Positions 1 through 6,607 of a stretch of DNA of 64,000 nt are shown here, in pieces. Both the position numbers and the translations under genes were made by a program. Under the pieces are notes generated by a model. The model was not told the origin of the DNA. It did no database searches and saw only the letters and a list, made by a program, of their open reading frames with translations. The stretch's first letter is position 1; every line of letters starts with the position of its first letter. The DNA is from Hyphomicrobium sp. CS1BSMeth3 (GTDB lineage Bacteria; Pseudomonadota; Alphaproteobacteria; Rhizobiales; Hyphomicrobiaceae): the NCBI RefSeq assembly GCF_900117415.1, contig NZ_FPEI01000006.1, positions 1,674,001 to 1,738,000 of the forward strand, given 5' to 3'.

Positions 1-92
1 GCGACGGCGTGGAGATCGACCGCCTCGTCGGCTACACGGGCCCTGAGATCTTCATGCGGGCAGTCAGGCTCATGCTCGGCGAGAGCCCGTAG
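1..92 (+). CDS. C-terminal end of an unidentified protein, possibly thioredoxin-like (partial)
   Basis: The window opens inside a plus-strand gene. Reading in frame from base 3 gives 29 residues ending LGESP before a TAG stop at 90-92. The run GYTGPEIF resembles the last strand and helix of thioredoxin-fold proteins of the SoxS/TlpA kind, where a Gly-Tyr-Pro-Gly element precedes the terminal helix. That resemblance is the only basis for the family guess. It converges with the VWA gene that ends at 192, and a hairpin lies between them. Confidence 0.45.
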   Translation, partial: DGVEIDRLVGYTGPEIFMRAVRLMLGESP

Positions 93-120
93 CTCCTCTT
101 CTTCCTTTTCCCAAAAAGGA

Positions 121-146
121 ACAGGGCACCCCGAGAGGTGCCCTGT
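121..146. terminator. Bidirectional hairpin terminator
   Basis: A perfect 10-bp inverted repeat (ACAGGGCACC at 121-130, GGTGCCCTGT at 137-146) with a 6-nt loop lies between two convergent genes. On the minus strand it is followed by CCTTTTT, which fits a Rho-independent terminator for the VWA gene. The stem core GGGCACC also occurs in the hairpin behind the second VWA gene at 1800-1826. Confidence 0.7.
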
Positions 147-191
147 GTCTTGTTCCGAGGCGATCGCGACCGCCCCTGTCGGGGCTGGTCC

Positions 192-1607
192 TCAGCGCGA
201 GAGGATCGGCGCCGCGATCGAGGTGGCGATATGCCGGAAGGCGTTGCGCAGCTCGTCGCCCGTGGTCGTGTTGTAGAACATGTGCGGCTCACTGGCGCAG
301 CCACGGAGCGTGTCCACAGCCGCACCCGCACTGCCGAGACCAAAGCCCACCGTATAGACCGTGATGCCAGCGGCCTTCATGGCCGTGCACAGCGAGCGGG
401 CCTGCGTCGTCGAGGTGCCGTTCGGCGACTTGCAGTTGGCGCCGCTGTTGCCCGTGTCACTGTCCGGGATGGTCGCACCGGCCGTCGTGGGCGTGGTGCT
501 GTTGCAGTACTGATAGTTGTACTCACCGTCCGTCATCAGCACCGCGACCTTCTTGAGCAGCGGCTGGCCCTTCTCGCCGACCTGCTGGGTCATCGAATAG
601 GGCTGCGGCTTGCTGGCGGCGGGCAGAACGCTGGCCCAGTTCGGCGACAGCAGGTACCAGGCCCAGGCCGTGCCGAGATGACCGGCTGTATTGCCGCTGG
701 CCGCGAAGCTATTGATCACGGTCTTCAGCGAGTCCTTGTTGCTCGTCATCGGGACGATTGGCGCGGAAGGCACGCAAGCCGTATTGCTTCCAGTCTGATA
801 GGCGCGAGGTATCGCATTGGTGCCCGTCGGCGCCACGTCGGTGAACGCGTTGGTCCCCGTGCGCTCGGACAAGCAGTACGTGCTGGTGCGATAGCGGGTC
901 GACGTGCTGCCGCTCTTGAGCTTGAACGTCAGGCTGGACGTGGGATTGTAGGCAACCGACGAGCCGAGCGAACCCGCGTTGATCGCCGAGGAGAACGGCG
1001 CCAGGGCGACACGCGACGTGTACTCGCTCTGGTCGGACCAGATGACGATATCGATCAGATCCTTCGCGGCGGCCTTGAGATCCTCGATCTTCGAGCCAGC
1101 CATGGAGCCCGTGACGTCGAGCATCAGCGAGACTTCGAGGTTCGTGCCGGCATTGCCGCCACCGGCGATGAGAGCCTGGCCGCGCGTCTCGATCGTGATC
1201 GTGGGATGGTTGACGAAGCTCAGGAACGGCGTCTTGACCACGGTCTCACCGACCATGGTGAAAGTCGCAGCCACCATGTCCGGCGTGAACGAAATCACGC
1301 GCGAGGGATTGTAGGGCTTGTTCGAGTCGAACTGGGTGTACGCCTTCTGCTCGGCAAGCTGCAAATCGTTGTTGAGCTGCCAGACGCGGGCCGCCGCCAG
1401 CACGGAGCTGTCGACCGCCGCCTGCAACCGGGCGCGCGCCAACATCGCGCGGCCGTAGTCCACGGCGCTGCCGACGATCGTGAAGATGATGAAAACCGTC
1501 AGGCCGAACATGATGGCCACGGAGCCGCGGTGATCTCTTCCGAGCCCGCGCGTCCGCGCCGATGCCCGCCGCAGCCAAGCAGCCCGCCAATTTACAAACG
1601 CGAACAT
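192..1607 (-). CDS. TadG-like protein with VWA domain (copy A)
   Basis: 471 residues. The N-terminus has the TadE/TadG signature: a basic stretch, RGSVAIMFGL at 27-36, a hydrophobic segment to about 50 and then AVDYGRAMLARARLQAAVDS, so the protein is probably anchored in the inner membrane with the rest outside the cytoplasm. A VWA domain follows from about residue 158, with a MIDAS-type motif LDVTGSM (Asp164, Thr166, Ser168) and a later LMTDGEYN. TadG proteins belong to tight-adherence pilus systems; no other tad genes are visible here, so the pilus role is inferred from the family. The ATG at 1607 is preceded by GAGG eight bases upstream. Its upstream region (about 1655-1770) is strikingly AT-rich. 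It is a diverged tandem copy of the gene at 1852-3411, sharing for example LGTAWAWY. Confidence 0.85.
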   Translation of the reverse strand: MFAFVNWRAAWLRRASARTRGLGRDHRGSVAIMFGLTVFIIFTIVGSAVDYGRAMLARARLQAAVDSSVLAAARVWQLNNDLQLAEQKAYTQFDSNKPYNPSRVISFTPDMVAATFTMVGETVVKTPFLSFVNHPTITIETRGQALIAGGGNAGTNLEVSLMLDVTGSMAGSKIEDLKAAAKDLIDIVIWSDQSEYTSRVALAPFSSAINAGSLGSSVAYNPTSSLTFKLKSGSTSTRYRTSTYCLSERTGTNAFTDVAPTGTNAIPRAYQTGSNTACVPSAPIVPMTSNKDSLKTVINSFAASGNTAGHLGTAWAWYLLSPNWASVLPAASKPQPYSMTQQVGEKGQPLLKKVAVLMTDGEYNYQYCNSTTPTTAGATIPDSDTGNSGANCKSPNGTSTTQARSLCTAMKAAGITVYTVGFGLGSAGAAVDTLRGCASEPHMFYNTTTGDELRNAFRHIATSIAAPILSR

Positions 1608-1654
1608 GACGCAAACCTCATACAGGACCCCGCCCGTACGATGACAAATAGATC

Positions 1655-1770
1655 TGCGCCGTTGATTTTCTCTTAATTAGATCCCTGACAATTCCATGCA
1701 ATTTTCTCTTTTATTCAAGTTGCATCATTTAAGTAAATAAATTGCAGCCCTGCAATTAGCAATTTGTTTG
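1655..1770. promoter_or_regulatory. AT-rich upstream region of VWA copy A
   Basis: This stretch is much poorer in GC than its surroundings and lies directly upstream of the minus-strand gene starting at 1607. It contains a small palindrome (ATTGCA, four bases, TGCAAT) near 1741-1756. I could not pick one convincing -35/-10 pair. AT-rich promoter DNA in a GC-rich alphaproteobacterium can be a target of MucR/Ros-type silencers, but that is inference. Confidence 0.4.
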
Positions 1771-1799
1771 CCATGAACGCCATGCGCCATCGGAATCAG

Positions 1800-1826
1800 A
1801 AAGGGGCACCCCATGGGTGCCCCTTT
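1800..1826. terminator. Hairpin terminator behind VWA copy B
   Basis: A perfect 12-bp stem (AAAGGGGCACCC at 1800-1811 and GGGTGCCCCTTT at 1815-1826) with a 3-nt loop sits just downstream of the minus-strand VWA gene ending at 1852. The run after the stem on that strand is only a short TTT. The core resembles the hairpin at 121-146, as if gene and terminator had been duplicated together. Confidence 0.65.
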
Positions 1827-1851
1827 CAATGTAACGCCGGTGTGCCTGAGG

Positions 1852-3411
1852 TCACTGCGAGACGTAGAGCGAGGCAATGGACGTGGCAATGTGCCGGAAG
1901 GCGCTCCTCAGCTCGGTGCCTGTCTGGGTATTGTAGAAGAGCTTGCCAGGCTTGCTGAAGTGACCGTCATCGGACGCGCACGCCCTGAGCAGATCGACCT
2001 GCGCACCGCTCGCACCGAGTCCGAAGCCCACGGTGTAGACGATGATGCCGGCCTTCTTCATTGCCGTGCACAGCGACTGCGCCTGGGCGCTCGAGCTGCC
2101 GAGTGCCGACGTGCAGTTACCTTTCTCGCTGTTGCCGGGTCCCGCATTGCGATCGGGGATGGAGGCGCCGGTCACCTTCGAGCCGCCGTCGCAGAACTGC
2201 ATGTTGTATTCACCGTCCGTCATCAGCACGGCGAACTTCCTGACGCTGCCCGTATGCGACGATGCGGGGCAACTCTCCCAGCTCGTGCAGCTCGAGGGCA
2301 GCGAGGGATAGGCCGCCGGACGGCCGTCGGCATGTACGTTCGAGGCAATGCCCGACCACCACCTCGGCGAGAGCATGTACCACGCCCATGCGGTGCCGAG
2401 ATTGCCGCCCGTGTAGCCGTCGGCCTTCAGGCTGTCGATCAGCGCATTCAGGGCCTGCTTGTTGTTCGAAAGCGGCATGACCTCGGCTGTCGGCTGGCAA
2501 TTGCTCACGCTGGCGCTCGAGTAGTAGACGACGGGGAGACGCGCGTTGCCGGTCGGCGTCGCATCCGTATAGGAATCGCTACCCTGGCGCTCGGATACGC
2601 AATAGGCATAGGGATCGACCTTGTCCTTCGTATCCTTCGGCCGGTACCAGTCGCGGCTTTTGCCGTCACGGAAAGCGAACGAAACCTTGTCGGCAGGGCT
2701 ATAAGCAATGGCCTTGCCGAGCTGCTTGCCCGCGTTCACCGCATGCGAGAAGGGGACGACGGCAACGCGCGAGGTGTGCTCTCTCTGATCATCCCACACG
2801 AGAATCTTGATGAGGTCCTTGGCCGCCTCTCTCAGATCCGCGATCTTGCTGCCGGCCATCGAGCCTGTGATGTCGAGCATCATCGCGACTTCGATGCTGT
2901 AGCCGTCATTGCCGCCACCGCCACCGCCGCGACACCCGACGCAGAACTTCGCCTGCGCACGCGTTGCAATCCGCAGCGGCTGGCCGTCGAGCATGAGGCT
3001 CAGGAACGGCGCCTTGACTTCGGCCGTCGCCTCGACAGTCAGCGTGTTGTTCTGCATGTCGGGCTCGAGCTTGGTGAGCTTCGCATCGACGCCCTCGGGC
3101 TTCATGGCGTCGAAGTGCGCAATCGCCTTTTTCTGGGCGAGCGTCATGTCCTGTTCGAGCTGCCAGACGCGTGCGGCAGCGAGCACTGTGCTGTCGATGG
3201 TCGCCTGCAAGCGGTCACGCGCCAGGAGGGCCCGCCCATAGTCGACAGCGCTACCCACGACGGAAACGACGACAAATACGGAGAGGCCGAACATGATCGC
3301 GACCGAACCGCGTCGATCGCGCGCCAACCGCGCAATCACGTCGGTCGAGAAAATCCGCCGCGGCGATCTGCTGGTCGGCAGGCCAAAATCAGATTTCCGG
3401 AACCCGAGCAC
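1852..3411 (-). CDS. TadG-like protein with VWA domain (copy B)
   Basis: 519 residues from a GTG start at 3411. This start is preferred because a clean AGGAG (3419-3423) sits seven bases upstream; the in-frame TTG at 3417 would be only one base from it. The layout matches copy A: RGSVAIMFGL, one hydrophobic segment, AVDYGRALLARDRLQATIDS, then a VWA domain with LDITGSM and LMTDGEYN. It differs by a short CVGC plus polyglycine linker just before the VWA domain and by a longer loop rich in Ser and Cys before LMTDGEYN. A cell-envelope or pilus-associated adhesin-like function is inferred from the TadG family. The two copies lie head-to-tail, each with its own promoter region and hairpin, so they are probably transcribed separately. 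Confidence 0.85.
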   Translation of the reverse strand: MLGFRKSDFGLPTSRSPRRIFSTDVIARLARDRRGSVAIMFGLSVFVVVSVVGSAVDYGRALLARDRLQATIDSTVLAAARVWQLEQDMTLAQKKAIAHFDAMKPEGVDAKLTKLEPDMQNNTLTVEATAEVKAPFLSLMLDGQPLRIATRAQAKFCVGCRGGGGGGNDGYSIEVAMMLDITGSMAGSKIADLREAAKDLIKILVWDDQREHTSRVAVVPFSHAVNAGKQLGKAIAYSPADKVSFAFRDGKSRDWYRPKDTKDKVDPYAYCVSERQGSDSYTDATPTGNARLPVVYYSSASVSNCQPTAEVMPLSNNKQALNALIDSLKADGYTGGNLGTAWAWYMLSPRWWSGIASNVHADGRPAAYPSLPSSCTSWESCPASSHTGSVRKFAVLMTDGEYNMQFCDGGSKVTGASIPDRNAGPGNSEKGNCTSALGSSSAQAQSLCTAMKKAGIIVYTVGFGLGASGAQVDLLRACASDDGHFSKPGKLFYNTQTGTELRSAFRHIATSIASLYVSQ

Positions 3412-3439
3412 ACGCAATCTCCTGACAAACTGAACGCAT

Positions 3440-3560
3440 ATGTCGGAGCTATAGGCAGGAGGTGTGGATGGGCCATTAACACATTAATGCCAGAGCCGCT
3501 CATTTAGAGAATAAATATTCTTTCAGTAAAATAATACCAAAAATCCGATCATTTCTCCTA
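3440..3560. promoter_or_regulatory. AT-rich region between VWA copy B and the TPR gene
   Basis: A second AT-rich patch lies upstream of VWA copy B and between two divergent genes. It contains the palindrome GAATA-AA-TATTC at 3509-3520. It mirrors the AT-rich patch upstream of copy A. I could not assign a promoter with confidence. Confidence 0.35.
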
Positions 3561-3691
3561 ACCTGATATTCACCATCCAAGACGCCCCGCCGGCCGAAGT
3601 GCCGAACGCCGCCCCTGCGCGTTCCTAGTTGGCCTTGCCGGCCGACCGCTTTACCTTCTCTGGGCGAACGATTGCCCGCGCGAGGAGGCCC

Positions 3692-5044
3692 ATGACCCAC
3701 TCCGACCTGCATGACCTGCGTCTCACGACCGCCAGCGCCGCAGCGGCTGAGGCTTTCAATACGACCGTGCTCGGCTACCTCCGCTACCGCACGGACGTCA
3801 GTGCAAACCTCAAGGCAACGCTCGACGCCGACCCGGACTTTGCCCTCGCCCACGTCATGAAGGGCTACCTCATGATGCTCTCCTTCAAGGAGGCGAATGT
3901 CCCGATGGCCGTGGCGGCGCTCAAGACTGCCGACGGGCTCATTGGCGGGACCACGCCCCGTGAGCAGGCGCATGCGGCCGGGCTTCGTGCCTGGACGGAG
4001 GGTGACCTCGACCGCACGCTCGCCATCTGGGAACAGATCCTCGACGAGTACCCCCACGACATCCTTGCCTTGCGCCTGCACCACTTCAATGCCTTCTGGC
4101 TCGGCCGCCCCGGCGCCATGGCGCGCGAGGTCGAGAAGGCCCTGCCGCGCTACAGCCGTGATCTTGCGGGCTGGGGCACGCTGCTCGCCTGCCGCTGTTT
4201 CGCGCACGAGGAGCTGGGCAATTACACGCTCGCCGAGGCGGCGGGCCGCGACGCCATCGATGTCGACAAGGGCGACCTCTGGGCCGCCCACGCCGTGGCG
4301 CATATCCTCGAGATGCAGGGCCGTTGTGCGGAGGGCATCGACTGGCTTGCCGGCCTCGAGCCCCACTGGGAGGGCGCCAACAACCTGAAGCATCACCTGT
4401 GGTGGCACCGCGGGCTCTATCATTTCGAGCGCGGCGAGTTCGACGCCGTGCTTAGCCTGTACGATCGCCACTTCCGCAATCTCGCGTCCCCCATCACGGA
4501 AGCGCAGCCCGATCTCTACATCGACGTCCAGAATGCGGCCTCCATGCTCTTCCGCCTCGAGCGCCTGGGCGTCGACGTCGGCAGCCGGTGGAATGAGATT
4601 GCCGACAAGGCCGAGACGCGCATCGGCGACTGTCTCTCGCCCTTCACATTGCCGCACTGGATGATGGCACTCGCGGCAACACGCCGTTTCGAGGCGGGTG
4701 GGCGAATGCTCGAAGCCATGCGCAAGTATGCGACGACTGCCGGCACGCTCAATGCGCGCCTCGTTGCGGACTATGCCCTTCCGATCAGCGAAGCCGTCCT
4801 GCTGAGAGCCAAAGGCGAGCCCGCGGCCGCAGTCCGCATCATGCGCCCGTCTATCGGCGGCATGTACCGTCTCGGCGGCAGCCACGCGCAGCAGGATGTG
4901 CTGGAGCAGCTCTTCCTCGACTGTGCCGTCGCCGCCGGATCGAACGACGACGTCGCACTCATCCTCGCGCGTGTGGCCGGTCGTCATCCCGTGCCGCCGG
5001 AACGGCGCATGGGCTACAAGCACGCCGCGCACACGCTCTCGTGA
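3692..5044 (+). CDS. TTC38-like tetratricopeptide repeat protein
   Basis: 450 residues. The ATG at 3692 has a strong AGGAGG (3683-3688) at good spacing, so the upstream in-frame extension is discarded. The protein is an all-helical TPR-like repeat array matching the TTC38 family along its whole length, with features such as DPDFALAHVMKGY, the HHFNAFWLG stretch, HAVAHILEMQGR and HHLWWHRGLYHFERG. The family occurs in bacteria and animals and its biochemical role is not established. There is no signal peptide, so it is probably cytosolic. Downstream is a separate secreted/membrane pair. Confidence 0.82.
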   Translation: MTHSDLHDLRLTTASAAAAEAFNTTVLGYLRYRTDVSANLKATLDADPDFALAHVMKGYLMMLSFKEANVPMAVAALKTADGLIGGTTPREQAHAAGLRAWTEGDLDRTLAIWEQILDEYPHDILALRLHHFNAFWLGRPGAMAREVEKALPRYSRDLAGWGTLLACRCFAHEELGNYTLAEAAGRDAIDVDKGDLWAAHAVAHILEMQGRCAEGIDWLAGLEPHWEGANNLKHHLWWHRGLYHFERGEFDAVLSLYDRHFRNLASPITEAQPDLYIDVQNAASMLFRLERLGVDVGSRWNEIADKAETRIGDCLSPFTLPHWMMALAATRRFEAGGRMLEAMRKYATTAGTLNARLVADYALPISEAVLLRAKGEPAAAVRIMRPSIGGMYRLGGSHAQQDVLEQLFLDCAVAAGSNDDVALILARVAGRHPVPPERRMGYKHAAHTLS

Positions 5045-5119
5045 GCGCCTGCGCCGGCTAACATGCCCCGTGATCGCGTGTAAAATGAGCTGATGGAAGG
5101 CTGCTCGAGGAGACTAACG

Positions 5120-5470
5120 ATGCTCAAGCGTCTCGCGCTCGCCGCAGGTCTGCTGGCTCTGTGGCCCGCGCTGCTCCATGCCCATCACGGCTGGGGCAGC
5201 TACGATGCCAAGAACCCCATCACCGTCACCGGCAAGATCCTCACGTCCGTCTACGAGAACCCGCACGCGACGATCACCGTGCAGGGCGCCGACAAGGTCT
5301 GGACCGTGACGCTCGCGCCCACCTCGCGTATGCGCAATCGCGGCGCGCTCCCGGAGCTCGTGGCCGTCGGCACCGAAATCTCGGCCTACGGCTATCCCTC
5401 GACGGTCGACCCTGGCGAGATGCGCGCCGAGCGGATCACCGCCGGCGGCAAGACCATCGAGATGCGCTGA
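5120..5470 (+). CDS. DUF6152 family secreted protein
   Basis: 116 residues from the ATG at 5120, chosen because GAGGAG lies 7-12 bases upstream and because it puts a classic Sec signal peptide at the very N-terminus (MLKRLALAAGLLALWPALLHA, cleavage before HHGWGSYD). The mature part is a small beta-rich domain with the family's HHGW start and NPHATI. The function of DUF6152 is unknown; the His-rich mature N-terminus could bind metal, but that is speculation. Its stop overlaps the start of the next gene (TGATG), so the two are translationally coupled. Confidence 0.78.
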   Translation: MLKRLALAAGLLALWPALLHAHHGWGSYDAKNPITVTGKILTSVYENPHATITVQGADKVWTVTLAPTSRMRNRGALPELVAVGTEISAYGYPSTVDPGEMRAERITAGGKTIEMR

Positions 5471-5961
5471 TGAATGCCGCGGCGCCGGGTTTTCTCGTTG
5501 CGCTCGAGAGTTCGGAGCTCGGCGCGCTCATCCGCCAATCCGCATGGATCTATCCCACCGCCAACATCACCCACGTCGTCGCGATCGTGCTCTTCGCCGG
5601 CGCGATCGCGGTGATGGATGTGCGGCTCATGGGCGGCATGGCGGGCTCCGATCCGGCGCGTGTCGTACGCGGCGCGCGCCGCGCCGCCGTCCTCGCGCTC
5701 ATCATCGTGCTCTTGTCGGGCGCGGTCCTCTTCACGGCAGAGGCGAGCCATGTCGCGCTCAACGGCATCTTCCAACTGAAGATGGCCCTCATCGCGTTCG
5801 GGATCGTGCACGCATTCTTCGTCGGCAACCGTGCGGTCAGGGCCCTCGATGCGCTCGGCCCACAAGCGCCGATGCCGGCATTTGCCCGCTTCGCCGGCGC
5901 CCTCTCCATGCTGACATGGCTCGGCGTCGTCGGCCTCGGCCGCTACATTGCGTACAATTGA
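5470..5961 (+). CDS. DUF6644-like integral membrane protein
   Basis: 163 residues with about four hydrophobic segments (around residues 32-50, 72-92, 98-118 and 140-160), so an inner-membrane protein. The start overlaps the stop of the DUF6152 gene, and this secreted-plus-membrane pairing suggests they act together. The conserved SxWIYPTANITHV and the pattern of short membrane helices fit DUF6644, whose function is unknown. The gene converges with the yqeY-like gene 19 bp downstream. Confidence 0.72.
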   Translation: MNAAAPGFLVALESSELGALIRQSAWIYPTANITHVVAIVLFAGAIAVMDVRLMGGMAGSDPARVVRGARRAAVLALIIVLLSGAVLFTAEASHVALNGIFQLKMALIAFGIVHAFFVGNRAVRALDALGPQAPMPAFARFAGALSMLTWLGVVGLGRYIAYN

Positions 5962-5980
5962 GTGGTGATGGTGGCGCGGC

Positions 5981-6445
5981 TCAGAGCAGCTCTTTGACGA
6001 GCGTGCTCGCCTTGGCAAAGTCCATCTGGCCGCGATAGCGCTCGCGCAGCACGGCCATCACGCGGCCCATGTCCTTGACGCTCGCCGCGCCAGTCTCCGC
6101 GATCACGTTCTTGATGGCGCTCTTCGTCTCATCGTCATCGAGTTGGCGCGGGAGAAACTCGGAGATGACCGTGATCTCCTCCGCCTCTTTCTGCGCGAGC
6201 TCGAGGCGACCGGCTTCCTCGTAGATGCGGATGCTCTCGCGGCGCTGCTTGATCATGGTGGCAAGAAGCTGCGCGATCTCGGCGTCGCTGATGCGGCACG
6301 TCTGAGCGCCCGCATCGCCGCTCTTGCTGAGGATCGCGAGGTCGCGGTCCTTGATCGCGGCCAGGATCAAACGGATCGTGCCGAGGCGGGCTTTGTCCTG
6401 CGCCCGCATGGCAGCTTTCATGGCGGCGTTCAGCTCATCGCGCAT
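5981..6445 (-). CDS. GatB/YqeY domain-containing protein
   Basis: 154 residues starting MRDELNAAMKAAMRAQDKARLGTIRL at 6445. It is a full-length stand-alone YqeY protein, with the conserved RLILAAIKDRD and the end region VKDMGRVMAVLRERY. YqeY resembles the tail domain of the GatB subunit of tRNA-dependent amidotransferase, which contacts tRNA. The role of the free protein is not firmly known. In many alphaproteobacteria it sits near carA and dnaG, neither of which is in view. The longer upstream frame lacks family similarity and is not used. Confidence 0.85.
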   Translation of the reverse strand: MRDELNAAMKAAMRAQDKARLGTIRLILAAIKDRDLAILSKSGDAGAQTCRISDAEIAQLLATMIKQRRESIRIYEEAGRLELAQKEAEEITVISEFLPRQLDDDETKSAIKNVIAETGAASVKDMGRVMAVLRERYRGQMDFAKASTLVKELL

Positions 6446-6607
6446 CAGTGTGCTCCCGGGCTTTGGCCAACACGCAGCGCAGGCACGCGCGGGACGACCC
6501 AGCTTGGTGCGCGCCGCCACGAGTGGCGGCACGATTATCGACCTTTTAGCTCGTCGCGGCCAGATACTCTTACGTGACCACATGACACTGCTCGTTGAAG
6601 CCTCTTG

